Positions 44,610-54,686 of a DNA stretch of 64,000 nucleotides are shown in pieces. Position numbers and translations under genes: made by a program. The notes beneath the pieces were generated by a model. It did no database searches, was not told the DNA's origin, and saw only the letters and a list, made by a program, of their open reading frames with translations. The first letter of the stretch is position 1. The number at the start of each line of letters is the position of its first letter. Source of the stretch: Myxococcota bacterium (GTDB lineage: Bacteria > Myxococcota_A > UBA9160 > SMWR01); contig JAKVBI010000016.1 in assembly GCA_022447545.1 (NCBI GenBank), positions 111,001 through 175,000 of the forward strand. Reading direction: 5' to 3'.

Positions 44610-46579
44610 GCACGCCCGAATCGGACATGCGTCGCAGCAAAGACGCGCGGGACGGAATGGACCACGAGGCCATGCATGAAGAAGAACTTCTGGGCAAGGC
44701 CTACGACGTTCGTCTGTTGCTTCGGCTCTGGGTGTTCGTCGCTCCATACAAACTGCTGGTGGTGACGACGTTGGCGCTGACCGTGCCGATCTTCTTGTTC
44801 GAACTGGCGCCTGCATGGATCGTGAAGACCGGTCTCGATCATCACTTCCAAACAGATTCCGCGTCGAGCGAAGCCGCCGAGACCACCGCATCGAGTGGGT
44901 TCATGCGCTTGTTTGATCCGCCCGAAGGGGTCTCGGAGATCGCCTGGTTGGCGGGTCTGTACCTGATTGCCATGGTGGTGAGTTCGCTGCTGCAGTTCGT
45001 CAATACCCTCGTGATGGGACGCACGGGCCAGGCTGCCATGCGGGACCTCCGCCGCAAGGTGTTCGAGCACATCCAGACGCTCCATATGGGCTTCTTCGAT
45101 CGCTATCCGGTGGGACGTCTCGTCACCCGAGCGACCAACGATGTCGAGAATGTGGCGGAAATGTTCTCGGCAGGGATCGTTGCCCTGGTCACGGATGTGG
45201 CGAAGATGATCGGCTTCGCGGTGGTGCTGTTCCTGGTGGATGCCCACCTGGCCGCCATGACGTTTCTGGCGGTTCCCTTTCTAGCGGTGGCCGCGGCCTT
45301 CTTCCGGTTCAAGGTTCGGCAGGCCTATCGGTTGGTTCGGGTACGTATTGCACGCATCAATGCCTACGTGCAGGAAAATGTGACGGGCATGAAGGTCACG
45401 CAATTGTTTACCCGCGAGGCCAGGAACTTTGCGATCTTCGATGACCTTAATCAATCGCACAAGAACGCCTGGTTCCAGTCGATCCGCTACGACGCAGCAC
45501 TTTTCTCGGTAGTGGAACTCGCCCAGGGAATCACCGTGGCCATCATCATTTCCCAGGGAACCGGCCTGGCGGCAGCTGGTACCCTCTATCTATTCATTGA
45601 TTGGATGCGGCGCTTCTTCATGCCGCTTCGGGATCTGTCCGCGAAGTACTCGGTCATGCAATCGTCCATGGCGAGTTGTGAGCGGATCTTTCAATTGCTG
45701 GATACCGACCCCGTGATCTTCGATCGTCAGGTTGAGGAGGGTTCTCGATCGAGCGACCGCACGGTGCGAGAGGGCGAAGGGCGGGGTCTCATCGAATTCG
45801 AGAACGTCTGGTTCTCCTATTCGGCCGAGCCGAGCGAAGACGAGGACTGGATCCTCCGGGATGTCTCCTTCCGTGTGCAACCAGGGGAGAAGGTGGCCGT
45901 GGTGGGCGCCACGGGTGCGGGGAAGACGACGCTCTTGAGCCTTTTGATGCGGTTCTACGACGTCACCCGAGGGCGCATTCTCATCGATGGCGTGGATCTC
46001 CGGGAACTGCCTCAGACCGAGCTTCGGCGCCAGGTGTCCATGGTGCTTCAGGACGTCGTGCTGTTTAGCGGGAGCGTGACCGAAAACGTCGCTCTTGGCC
46101 GAGACGACGTCGGGCTCTCTGATGTCCAGCGCTTCGCCGAGTCGGTACAGGCCCATCGGTTCATCGAATCGCTGCCCGATGGCTACGAAACAATTCTCGG
46201 GGAACGAGGCAACAATCTTTCGACCGGTCAGCGCCAGTTGCTGGCCTTCGCCCGTGCTCTGGCTCATGGGGGTGACGTGTTGGTGCTCGACGAGGCCACC
46301 AGTTCCATCGACAGCGAGACCGAGGGGCTGGTGGAGGAGGGAATCCACGTCCTGATGGAGGGCCGAACTTCCATCGTCATTGCCCACCGTCTGTCGACCA
46401 TCGAGGATGTGGACCGCATCTATGTCCTCGACCAGGGCCGCGTGGTGGAACAGGGGAGCCATCACGAACTTCTCGGCCAGGGCGGCTATTACCGGCATCT
46501 CTACGACCTCCAATACGCCGTGGGCGGCGGGAAGCGCTCGGAAGTCCAAGCGGATGCTCTGGCGACGGCGCCTCTGTAA
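44606..46579 (+). CDS. heterodimeric ABC exporter, subunit B (degenerate signature motif)
   Basis: A 657-residue permease-ATPase fusion from TTG 44606. After a charged N-terminal tail of about 30 residues come six helices, then the nucleotide-binding domain: Walker A GATGAGKTT, Q-loop VLQDVVLFSG, signature LSTGQRQ, Walker B VLVLDEATSSID with the catalytic Glu present, and H-loop AHRLST. The signature differs from LSGGQ at the third position. Combined with the Asp substitution in subunit A, this places both defects in the same composite ATP site, as expected for an asymmetric heterodimer. It is followed by a 206-bp gap before smc. Confidence 0.87.
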   Translation: MSTPESDMRRSKDARDGMDHEAMHEEELLGKAYDVRLLLRLWVFVAPYKLLVVTTLALTVPIFLFELAPAWIVKTGLDHHFQTDSASSEAAETTASSGFMRLFDPPEGVSEIAWLAGLYLIAMVVSSLLQFVNTLVMGRTGQAAMRDLRRKVFEHIQTLHMGFFDRYPVGRLVTRATNDVENVAEMFSAGIVALVTDVAKMIGFAVVLFLVDAHLAAMTFLAVPFLAVAAAFFRFKVRQAYRLVRVRIARINAYVQENVTGMKVTQLFTREARNFAIFDDLNQSHKNAWFQSIRYDAALFSVVELAQGITVAIIISQGTGLAAAGTLYLFIDWMRRFFMPLRDLSAKYSVMQSSMASCERIFQLLDTDPVIFDRQVEEGSRSSDRTVREGEGRGLIEFENVWFSYSAEPSEDEDWILRDVSFRVQPGEKVAVVGATGAGKTTLLSLLMRFYDVTRGRILIDGVDLRELPQTELRRQVSMVLQDVVLFSGSVTENVALGRDDVGLSDVQRFAESVQAHRFIESLPDGYETILGERGNNLSTGQRQLLAFARALAHGGDVLVLDEATSSIDSETEGLVEEGIHVLMEGRTSIVIAHRLSTIEDVDRIYVLDQGRVVEQGSHHELLGQGGYYRHLYDLQYAVGGGKRSEVQADALATAPL

Positions 46580-46701
46580 ATCACCTGCCCCGCGGGGGCG
46601 ATGCCTCGGCGCCCAGGCGCGGGTTGCGAATGGGGTTTCTGGGGTGGTACCTATCCGGAACCCCCTCCGCGTTCGTTCCAACAACCCCTCGGCAGGCCAG
46701 C

Positions 46702-46717
46702 ATCCCGGTTGCGGGAT
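46702..46717. other. small hairpin in the gap before smc
   Basis: A perfect 6-bp inverted repeat (ATCCCG / CGGGAT) with a 4-nt loop. The 206-bp gap 46580-46785 also has a GC-rich palindromic run (CCCCGCGGGG) near 46590-46599. Neither is followed by a T-tract and I see no convincing promoter in the gap. Confidence 0.25.
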
Positions 46718-46785
46718 CGACCCGTAAACCGCAGTGCATCGTCAGTCGAGACAGGGCTCGTTCCCTCTCGGAGGATGAAGACCAG

Positions 46786-49700
46786 GTGCGGCTCAAGTCG
46801 TTGGAACTTCATGGTTTCAAGTCATTCGTGGACAAGACGGCTCTGAACTTCGGGTCCGGGGTTACCGGAGTCGTTGGCCCCAACGGATGTGGGAAGTCCA
46901 ATATCGTCGATGCCATCCGCTGGGCGATGGGTGAGCAGTCCGCCAAGCGTTTGCGGGGTCGGGGGATGGAGGACGTGATCTTCGGTGGGGCCGAGGGGGT
47001 TTCCCCAGTCGGTATGGCCGAGGTGATGCTGACCTTCGACAACCGCGATGGGGATGGCCCCCCCTCGTTTGCGGCCTATAGCGAAATCCAGGTCGCTCGC
47101 CGCCTGTATCGCACCGGAGAATCGGAATACCTTCTCAATGGCACCAGCTGTCGTTTGAGGGACGTCCAGGACTTCTTTCGTGACACCGGGATCGGAGTCA
47201 AGGGCTACACGGTGGTCGAGCAGGGGCAAATCGCTGAGATCGTCTCGGCCAAGCCCGAAGACCGGCGGGTTCTGATCGAAGAAGCGGCGGGGATCGGAAA
47301 GTACAAGGCGCGTCGCCGAGAGGCCGAGAGCAAAATCTCGTCGACGGAGCAGAATCTGCTGCGCGTCAACGATGTGCTCGGCGAGATCCGTCGCCAGATC
47401 GGTTCCATCGAACGGCAGGCCAAGAAGGCCGCTCGGTTCAAGCGTCTGCGGGAAACCCTGAGAATTCTGGAGCTTTCGCTGGCTCTTGATGACCGCCGGG
47501 GATTCGAAGAGGAGATCGCAGCCGCCAATCAGGGTCTCATCGAACTCCGAGATGCCGTCACCGCTCTCGAGGCCCAGGCCGAAGAGCGCGAACTCGCGGC
47601 TCAGAACAAGCGGATCGAACTCGCCGAGCGCGACCGCGCCCTGGCTGAGGGCAGCGAACGCCTCCTGGCTCTGCGCACCGACATCAAGGAATGTGAGGCG
47701 AGAATCGACTATGGCCGGCGAGAGCGGAGCACTCTCGGCGAGACGATCGCCTCTCGAGGTCAGGAACTCGAGCGTCTGGCCGAGCAGTTGGAAGCCCGTA
47801 CTGGGGAGGTGTCTGAAGCAGAAGTCGCACTGGAGAGCGTTCAGGGCACGCTCGGTGGAGGGCGGGAGCAACTCGAGGAGACCGAAGCGGAGGCCGCTGG
47901 AGCTCGCGAGGCTCTGGCGGAACTGGAACGCCAAAGGGACGCGGAGAATCAGGCCTACGTGGAGGTGCTGACCGAGATCGCTCGGGCCGAGGACCGCCAC
48001 GCCACTGTGGAGGATCGCCGAGCCGAGTTGGTGGCTCGAATGCGAAGCGCGGATGAGGGGCTCGAAGTGGGCCAATCCGAAGCCCAGCGGGTGGATACCG
48101 AGCAGAGCAGCCTGGAAGAGGGGTTGAGGAACCTCCTCGCTGAGCGGGATCGCTTGATGGGTCTTCATCGCACGGCTCTCGACAACCACGAGCAACGGAG
48201 GATCGAGGCCCGGGAGGCCGCTGAGGCGCTGCTCGAAGCGCGCGAGGCGCGCGAGGCGCGACGCTCGCGCCTCGATTCCCTGGAAGAGCTGGTGGAGCGC
48301 CGCGACGAGTTACTGGCTGGAACCCGACACCTGTTGGAGCAGAGCGCCGGCACTCGGGACCACCAGGGGTTGAAGGGGTTGGTGAGGGATGTTCTGGAGG
48401 TCGATCGTGAAGCCGAGCGCGCTGTAGAAGCGGTGCTGGCCGATTGCGCGGGTGCCATCATCGTCGACCGGCCGGAAGGGGCTCTCGAAGCCCTTGACCT
48501 GCTGCGGTCGACGACCAGCGGCCGCGGGATGTTCGTCGCGCCGACCTCGGCCAGGGAGGTGCCATCTGGCTTCGTGCCCCTGGGAGAGCCCCTCCTGGCA
48601 AAAGTGCGCCCGCGTCCAGGCTACGAGGACGTGGCCCGACGCCTGCTGTCTGACGTCAATGTCGTCAAGAGTCTCAGTGAGGTGCTGGACGTCTATGGCA
48701 ATGGAAGAATTCCCTGCGCGTTCGTCACCCTGGAGGGAGACCTTCTGACGCCCGATGGCGTGTTGACTGGCGGATCCCATGGCAATTCGGGGACTGGCCT
48801 GATCACCCGCATGGGAGAGATCCGTGATCTCCAGCGCGAGGTGGCGGATCTCGAGGCGCGAGTCCAGGGGCTCGAGGCGCGGCACGGCGAGGCCGAGCAG
48901 GAACTGGTGCGGGCAACCGATGAGTTGGAGAACCTTCGCAACAGGCACCACACAGCCGCCCTGGCCGTGGCCAATCACGAGAAGGATCTCGAGCGAACGC
49001 GCGAGCGTGTCAAGGCTCTGGGAGAGGCCCACGAGGGCCGGGTGGCCGAACGGTCGGAGATCCTGAGCGAGAGCGAGGCACTTCAGGACGAGTCCGAGCG
49101 TTGGGTCCAGAACTTGACGGGTGCCCGGGAGGCTCGCACCCAGCGCCAGCGCGAGTTGGATGCTCTGGGACTTCGGATCGGTTCCGCGGGCCGCGAGTTG
49201 GGACGTTTGGAGACTCTCGCGACGGAGCGCCGCGTCGAACTAGCGGGCCGCGAGGATCATCGCGACCGTGCCCAGGCCGAATTGGAACGGGCGACCCGCG
49301 GGGTGACGGAAACCTCTGAATGGATCGCTCGCCGCGAGGCCGAGATTCGAGACGCCGAGGCGAAGCGGGTGGAGTTGCGCGGGGTGATCGACAACTCCCA
49401 GGTGCAGCTGGACCAACGGCTGGTGGAGGAAGAGGTCGCCCGGTCGAGTTCCGAGGAGAAACGCGAGGCCTACGAGCAGGTAGTCGCGGAAGTCGAGTCA
49501 CTCGAGACAGCGAGCCGAGAGTTGAGGGCATCCCTCACGCGTCGGCGTGAGGAAGTGGGGGCACAGGAACTGGTTGCTCGGGAGGCGGAACTCAAGCAGG
49601 CGCACCTCGACGACGGGATCCGGGAGAAGTGGAACATCGAGTTGGCCAGTTGGACCCTGCCGCCCCTCGAGCCCGAGGCGGAGACCGCCGAGGTGATGCC

Positions 49701-50475
49701 GGCCTCGGGTCTTGTCGATTCCACTTCCCAGGCCGAGGAGGAGGTGGTGGGCGCGACGGAAGAAGACTCCGGGGCTGCACCGGATGCTCTGCGCGAAGCG
49801 CGCCGCAACGCCGAATTGGCCCATGCACCCCGTGAGGAACGCACCACTCAGTTCGAACAGATCCGAAACAAGCTTCAGCAACTTGGGGACGTCAATCTCG
49901 GTGCAATCGAAGAACACGAAGAGCTCTCTGAGCGCTTTCGCTTTCTCTCGGAGCAGAAGGCTGACCTCGATGGGACCTTGCAGTCTCTGCGGGATGCCAT
50001 CGCGCGCATCAATCGAACGAGCCGTCGTCGTTTCCGCGAGACCTTCGAACAAGTGGCGGAGCGCTTCACCAAGAACTTCCCGCGGCTGTTCAACGGAGGG
50101 AAGGCGAGCCTGACGCTGACCGAGTCCGAGGATGTCCTGGAGGCGGGAATCGAGATCATGGCGATGCCTCCCGGCAAGCGCCTTCAGAGCGTGAACCTCC
50201 TCTCGGGCGGTGAGAAGACGCTGACCGCCATCGCTCTTCTGGTGTCCGTGTTTCAAGTCAGGCCGTGCCCGTTCTTCCTTCTCGATGAGGTGGATGCTGC
50301 CCTCGACGACACCAACGTGGGACGCTTCAACGAGATCGTTCGGGAGTTGTCCGACACCTCGCAGTTTGTGCTGATCACCCATAACAAACAGACGATCGAG
50401 ATCGTCGATCGGCTCTATGGCGTGACGATGGAGCGCAAAGGCATGAGCAAGCTGGTGTCGGTGGAGATCGCCTGA
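46786..50475 (+). CDS. smc: chromosome partition protein Smc
   Basis: Smc is the ATPase of bacterial condensin and organises the nucleoid. GTG 46786 is chosen because the product then begins with the family-typical VRLKSLELHGFKSFVDKT; GGAGG lies at 46770-46774. Length is 1229 residues. Walker A is GPNGCGKSN. The first coiled coil runs to about 515 and the hinge is about 520-690 (DHQGLKGLVRDVL to GDLLTPDGVLTGG). The second coiled coil is followed by the C-terminal head with LLSGGEKTLTAIALL and Walker B FFLLDEVDAALDD. An acidic, Pro-rich insertion lies near residues 960-1010, between the coiled coil and the head. No ScpA or ScpB gene is nearby. Confidence 0.94.
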   Translation: MRLKSLELHGFKSFVDKTALNFGSGVTGVVGPNGCGKSNIVDAIRWAMGEQSAKRLRGRGMEDVIFGGAEGVSPVGMAEVMLTFDNRDGDGPPSFAAYSEIQVARRLYRTGESEYLLNGTSCRLRDVQDFFRDTGIGVKGYTVVEQGQIAEIVSAKPEDRRVLIEEAAGIGKYKARRREAESKISSTEQNLLRVNDVLGEIRRQIGSIERQAKKAARFKRLRETLRILELSLALDDRRGFEEEIAAANQGLIELRDAVTALEAQAEERELAAQNKRIELAERDRALAEGSERLLALRTDIKECEARIDYGRRERSTLGETIASRGQELERLAEQLEARTGEVSEAEVALESVQGTLGGGREQLEETEAEAAGAREALAELERQRDAENQAYVEVLTEIARAEDRHATVEDRRAELVARMRSADEGLEVGQSEAQRVDTEQSSLEEGLRNLLAERDRLMGLHRTALDNHEQRRIEAREAAEALLEAREAREARRSRLDSLEELVERRDELLAGTRHLLEQSAGTRDHQGLKGLVRDVLEVDREAERAVEAVLADCAGAIIVDRPEGALEALDLLRSTTSGRGMFVAPTSAREVPSGFVPLGEPLLAKVRPRPGYEDVARRLLSDVNVVKSLSEVLDVYGNGRIPCAFVTLEGDLLTPDGVLTGGSHGNSGTGLITRMGEIRDLQREVADLEARVQGLEARHGEAEQELVRATDELENLRNRHHTAALAVANHEKDLERTRERVKALGEAHEGRVAERSEILSESEALQDESERWVQNLTGAREARTQRQRELDALGLRIGSAGRELGRLETLATERRVELAGREDHRDRAQAELERATRGVTETSEWIARREAEIRDAEAKRVELRGVIDNSQVQLDQRLVEEEVARSSSEEKREAYEQVVAEVESLETASRELRASLTRRREEVGAQELVAREAELKQAHLDDGIREKWNIELASWTLPPLEPEAETAEVMPASGLVDSTSQAEEEVVGATEEDSGAAPDALREARRNAELAHAPREERTTQFEQIRNKLQQLGDVNLGAIEEHEELSERFRFLSEQKADLDGTLQSLRDAIARINRTSRRRFRETFEQVAERFTKNFPRLFNGGKASLTLTESEDVLEAGIEIMAMPPGKRLQSVNLLSGGEKTLTAIALLVSVFQVRPCPFFLLDEVDAALDDTNVGRFNEIVRELSDTSQFVLITHNKQTIEIVDRLYGVTMERKGMSKLVSVEIA

Positions 50476-50504
50476 GCGGACCGTCCGGTTCTCCCCTGAC
50501 GTCC

Positions 50505-51734
50505 TCAGCGCGTTTTGCCGGCTCGAACCAGGGCGAGAAGGAACGGTAGGGCCACCAGTACGCAGGCAATTTCTGAGAGTCCTGCCACCACGAAAGCCGC
50601 TTCGTAGCCCGCATGCCAGCCGGATTGCCGGGCGACGGTTTCGCTGACGAAGCCACCCACCGCGGGCCCCACGATGAAGCCCATGGACCCCGCCGCATTG
50701 AAGGCGCCCATGGCGGTCGCCCGGATTTCCGGGGAAGCGAGTTCCGTGGCCAGCACCAGGGAGGGGACAAACATAACGGCCGACACCACGCCCAGGGCGA
50801 GCATCAACCCCACCAGCGCATCGGGCGGCCACCAGGCCAGACTCGCAGTTCCGATGCCGTAGAGGAAGCTTCCTCCACAGAGCATGGCGACGCGGGAGAA
50901 CCTCTCGGAGAGCCGCCCAAAGGGGTACGAAAGTAGGGCAAAGGGCAGCATGAACGCCGCGATCAACCCACCGATCTGCGGGGGTTCCAGATGATGGATT
51001 CGGGTGAGGTAGAGGGAGAAGGTCGTGGTGAAGAAGCCGACGGTGAAGCGGTCGGCGAACGCAAAGGTCAGAGGAGCGATCAGGGCGCGGTTGTGGCGCA
51101 GCATTTCCCTGAATCCCAGCTTCGGCGGTTCCTCTTCACCCGAATCGGGTTCGCGCAGAATCCCCGCCGCCAGAGCAGCCGCCAGCGTCACGAGAGCGCA
51201 GCCCAGATAAAGAGGGACCAGCGGGTCTTGAGCCCCCACGATGCCACCGAGGGGGGCTCCCATGGCCACACCCAGTGTGATGCCGCCGCCCATGAGCCCC
51301 ATCGTCCGCCCTCGTTTCTCCGGCCCCCGACTGCGGGAGGCAACGGCCAGGAGGATCGAAAGTGCCGTGATGTGGGCACAGCCCTCCAGAAAGCGGATGG
51401 CCATGAAGCCACCAAATGAAACGGGCAACGTCAGACCGAATAGGCAGACCGCGTCGAGCAACAAGGCTCCGATGATGATCTGGCGCCGCCTTCCAATCCG
51501 ATCGCTGAGGGCCCCCACCAGCGGAGCGGCGATCGCGGCTCCCACCATATTGATCGACATGAATAGGGAGGTGAGGGTCTCCGACACGGCAAAGCGCTCT
51601 TGTACGAGCTCCCGCAGTACAGCCACGGGAAGGGTCACCGGAATCAAGGTGGCAAAGGCAAGAAGCCCCAGGGCACCCACACGCCAGGTTTCATACACCA
51701 CGAAGCGCACGCTTAGAGCAGGAAGGTCACCCAC
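50505..51734 (-). CDS. major facilitator superfamily transporter
   Basis: A 409-residue MFS protein with about 12 hydrophobic helices. The loop 2-3 motif [13 protein letters not shown] is the classical MFS signature, and the equivalent repeat in the second half is [14 protein letters not shown] start at GTG 51734, which has AGGGA upstream and leads directly into the first helix; the frame is open to 51803, up to the divergent ftsY. Substrate cannot be deduced. It converges on smc with 29 bp between stops. Confidence 0.83.
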   Translation of the reverse strand: MGDLPALSVRFVVYETWRVGALGLLAFATLIPVTLPVAVLRELVQERFAVSETLTSLFMSINMVGAAIAAPLVGALSDRIGRRRQIIIGALLLDAVCLFGLTLPVSFGGFMAIRFLEGCAHITALSILLAVASRSRGPEKRGRTMGLMGGGITLGVAMGAPLGGIVGAQDPLVPLYLGCALVTLAAALAAGILREPDSGEEEPPKLGFREMLRHNRALIAPLTFAFADRFTVGFFTTTFSLYLTRIHHLEPPQIGGLIAAFMLPFALLSYPFGRLSERFSRVAMLCGGSFLYGIGTASLAWWPPDALVGLMLALGVVSAVMFVPSLVLATELASPEIRATAMGAFNAAGSMGFIVGPAVGGFVSETVARQSGWHAGYEAAFVVAGLSEIACVLVALPFLLALVRAGKTR

Positions 51735-51802
51735 GTCAAGTCCCTGGAATCGGCGCCCCCGACGACACACCGGCGAGCCGAGGCTGGTATGCTGCGCGCG
51801 CA

Positions 51803-53110
51803 ATGCCCGAGATCTCTACGCTCCTGACTGCCCTGGCTGAGTGGGCGAGGCAGAACCCCAGCCTGTTTGTGCTCGCAACGTGTTCCGGACCGGTGGTCGC
51901 CATCCTCCTGGCTCATTGGTTCAGCGGCGAATCCGACGAAGAGGACGAACCGCCGGAGTCGTTGCGTGCGGATTCTGAACCGGTACCCGCGCAGGCTTCG
52001 CCAGAAGCCGTCCAAGAATCCGCTCAGTATCCGCCAGTTCTAGAGTCCGAGCCGGAGCCCGACGCGCAACCCGGTCTAGAGCCCGAATCCGAGTTGAAAG
52101 CTGTCCCCGAGCCCGAGCCCGAGCCCGAGCCCGAACCCGAACCCGAACCCGAGCCCGAGCCCGAACCCGAACCCGAACCCGAACCCGAACCCGAACCCGA
52201 GCCCGTGGCGCTGGCTCCGATGTCGTCGCGGCTGCGGACCACACGCGAGGGGCTCGTTGGGCGGCTGGGGCGGATGCTGGGTGGCCGCACCCTCGACGAA
52301 GATCTTCTCGACGAACTCGAGATGTTGCTCTTCAGCGCGGATTTCGGCGTTTCCACGGCAGAGAGCCTGCTCGATGCCATTCGGCGCAGAGGGGCGGGCC
52401 GCGATGGCGACGGTGTGAAAGCGTTGTTGCGGGAAGAGATTCTGACGCGCCTGGCTCGCGTCGAGTTGCCCTCCGCTCCGGGCCTGGCGGGGCCCCCTCA
52501 CGTGATCCTGGTGCTCGGAGTGAATGGGTCGGGGAAGACGACCAGTATCGGGAAGCTGGCGGCACGGCACGTCGGTGAGGGCCGGAAGGTGGTGCTGGGG
52601 GCTGCGGATACCTTTCGGGCGGCGGCCAGCGAGCAACTCCAGGTGTGGGGTTCGCGGGTCGATTGCGATGTCGTCACGGGAACGTCGGGTGGAGACCCGT
52701 CAGCGGTCGCCTTCGACACGGTGAAAGCCGCAGTGGCTCGCTCGGCAGACATCGCCCTCATCGACACCGCGGGACGTCTCCAGACCAAGAAGCCGCTGAT
52801 GGAGGAACTCGGCAAGATGGTGCGCGTGGTGGGGCGGGCCTTGGAAGGCGCGCCTCATGAAGTTCTGCTCGTCCTCGATGCCAACACGGGTCAGAATGCC
52901 ATCTCTCAGGCGGAACTTTTCACCGAAGTGGCAGGCGTGACGGGGCTGGTGCTCACCAAGCTCGACGGAACGGCCAAGGGGGGGGTCGTCGTCGGACTGG
53001 CGGAAAAATTCGGCCTGCCGATCCGCTACGTGGGGATTGGCGAGGCCATTGAAGACCTGCGCGACTTTCACGCCGAGGAGTTCGTCGAAGCGTTGTTCGC
53101 CGAGGATTGA
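51803..53110 (+). CDS. ftsY: signal recognition particle receptor FtsY with Pro-Glu repeat
   Basis: FtsY is the SRP receptor GTPase that docks ribosomes for membrane insertion. The 435-residue protein has, in order: a hydrophobic N-terminal segment (about 21-40), an acidic A-domain, a run of 16 Pro-Glu dipeptides at residues 102-133, then the NG domain. The P-loop GVNGSGKTT is at 239-247, followed by [16 protein letters not shown] and [10 protein letters not shown]. The N-terminal membrane anchor is unlike E. coli FtsY, which uses an amphipathic helix, but is known in some lineages. ATG 51803 diverges from the MFS gene. Confidence 0.94.
   Translation: MPEISTLLTALAEWARQNPSLFVLATCSGPVVAILLAHWFSGESDEEDEPPESLRADSEPVPAQASPEAVQESAQYPPVLESEPEPDAQPGLEPESELKAVPEPEPEPEPEPEPEPEPEPEPEPEPEPEPEPEPVALAPMSSRLRTTREGLVGRLGRMLGGRTLDEDLLDELEMLLFSADFGVSTAESLLDAIRRRGAGRDGDGVKALLREEILTRLARVELPSAPGLAGPPHVILVLGVNGSGKTTSIGKLAARHVGEGRKVVLGAADTFRAAASEQLQVWGSRVDCDVVTGTSGGDPSAVAFDTVKAAVARSADIALIDTAGRLQTKKPLMEELGKMVRVVGRALEGAPHEVLLVLDANTGQNAISQAELFTEVAGVTGLVLTKLDGTAKGGVVVGLAEKFGLPIRYVGIGEAIEDLRDFHAEEFVEALFAED
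52106..52201 (+). repeat. 16-copy hexanucleotide repeat encoding Pro-Glu
   Basis: Sixteen perfect-length units of CCCGAR (CCCGAG or CCCGAA), 96 bp, in frame inside ftsY. The unit length is a multiple of three, so expansion or contraction by slippage changes only the number of Pro-Glu pairs. The third-base variation (GAG and GAA) is grouped in blocks, suggesting past unit duplications. Confidence 0.97.
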
Positions 53111-53149
53111 GCCACGCGCCCCGGGTTGGCCCGTGGTAGAGGGGAAACC

Positions 53150-54643
53150 ATGAAGCGTTACGTGATGGCCTTGGATCAGGGCACGACGTCTTCGCGGGCG
53201 ATTCTCTTCGATCGATCGGGTGCCGTGGTGGCCGTTGACCAACACGAATTCACCCAGCACTTCCCTCATTCCGGCTGGGTGGAACACGATCCCCAGGAGA
53301 TCTGGGACAGTCAACTTCGAGCCGCTCGGGGGGTCCTCCAAGCCGCCGGGGCCACGGGGGATGACGTCGCTGCGATTGGCATCACGAATCAACGCGAGAC
53401 CGCACTGGTCTGGGAGCGAGCCAGTGGAGCGCCCATTCACCGCGCCATCGTCTGGCAGTCCAGACAGACCGCCCCGATCTGCGACGAATTGCGCTCGCGC
53501 GGGCTTGAGTCCGAAGTTCGCGCGCGCACCGGTCTTGTCATCGATGCGTATTTTTCAGCGACGAAGATTCGTTTCATCCTCGACGCCGTGGATGGCGCCC
53601 AATTGCGGGCTGAACGGGGTGAACTGGCGTTTGGCACAGTGGACAGCTGGCTGCTGCACAAGTTGACGGCTGGGCGCCTTCACGCCACTGAATACTCGAA
53701 CGTCTCCCGGACCCTGCTCTACAACATCCACGAACTCGAGTGGGACGAACTTTTGTTGGGAGAACTCCAGATCCCTCACTCCCTGCTTCCAGAGGTCCGC
53801 GATACCAGTGGAGTCTTCGCCACGACGGATCCCTCCTGGTTTGGCGCCGAGATTCCCATCGCGGGCGTCGCTGGGGACCAGCAGGCCGCGCTCTTCGGTC
53901 AGGGCTGCACTGCTCCTGGGCTCGCGAAGAACACCTACGGAACTGGCTGTTTCCTGCTTTCCAACACGGGTGGGGAGGCGCCGCTTTCGGAAACCGGGCT
54001 GATCACCACGCTGGCCTGGGGGATCGACGGCCGGGTCGATTACGCGCTGGAGGGGAGCATTTTCGTGGCGGGCTCGGCGGTTCAGTGGCTTCGCGATGGA
54101 CTCGGGTTGGTGGAGACCGCAGCCGACTCTCATGCCATGGCGAGCCGGGTCGAAGACACGGGCGGGGTGTATCTGGTTCCCGCCTTTGTCGGTCTCGGGG
54201 CACCTTATTGGGACGAGGCGGCGCGTGGTGTGATGGTGGGCATTACCCGGGGGACGACACGGGATCACATGGTTCGCGCCACCCTCGAGTCCATCGCCTT
54301 CCAGACGCGGGACGTCGTGGAATGTGTGCAATCGGACTCCGGGGGCGCGCTCGAAAGTCTGCGCGTGGACGGTGGGGCCGCCCAGAACGATTTTCTGATG
54401 CAGTTCCAGGCGGATTGTCTGGGCATCCCCGTCGAGCGTCCTGACGTGTTGGAGGCGACCGCCTTCGGTGCGGCAGCCTTGGCAGGTCTGAGTGTGGGTT
54501 TCTGGAGCGATCGTTCCGAGGTCGAGAGCGCCGCCCGACGGTTGCGTGTATTCGAACCACAGATGTCGTCGGATCGTCGGGATGATCTGTACGGGGGCTG
54601 GAAACGTGCCGTCGAGCGATCGCGTGACTGGCACCGAGGCTGA
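53150..54643 (+). CDS. glpK: glycerol kinase
   Basis: A 497-residue FGGY-family kinase that phosphorylates glycerol to glycerol-3-phosphate. ATG 53150 has GAGGGG six bases upstream. The N-terminal phosphate-binding motif [22 protein letters not shown], the [14 protein letters not shown] region and the C-terminal [19 protein letters not shown] are all characteristic. It is followed 43 bp later by a glycerophosphodiesterase gene. Together they feed glycerol-3-phosphate from phospholipid headgroups or free glycerol into central metabolism. No glpF or glpD is in the window. Confidence 0.95.
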   Translation: MKRYVMALDQGTTSSRAILFDRSGAVVAVDQHEFTQHFPHSGWVEHDPQEIWDSQLRAARGVLQAAGATGDDVAAIGITNQRETALVWERASGAPIHRAIVWQSRQTAPICDELRSRGLESEVRARTGLVIDAYFSATKIRFILDAVDGAQLRAERGELAFGTVDSWLLHKLTAGRLHATEYSNVSRTLLYNIHELEWDELLLGELQIPHSLLPEVRDTSGVFATTDPSWFGAEIPIAGVAGDQQAALFGQGCTAPGLAKNTYGTGCFLLSNTGGEAPLSETGLITTLAWGIDGRVDYALEGSIFVAGSAVQWLRDGLGLVETAADSHAMASRVEDTGGVYLVPAFVGLGAPYWDEAARGVMVGITRGTTRDHMVRATLESIAFQTRDVVECVQSDSGGALESLRVDGGAAQNDFLMQFQADCLGIPVERPDVLEATAFGAAALAGLSVGFWSDRSEVESAARRLRVFEPQMSSDRRDDLYGGWKRAVERSRDWHRG

Positions 54644-54686
54644 TCGCGAGACGTTCGGCAACCCGGCGACCCGAAGGAGAGCCCGC

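Noticed and set aside
52106-52201. Short tandem repeat resembling a CRISPR or satellite
   Set aside because: Units are 6 bp, have no spacers, and are in frame within ftsY.
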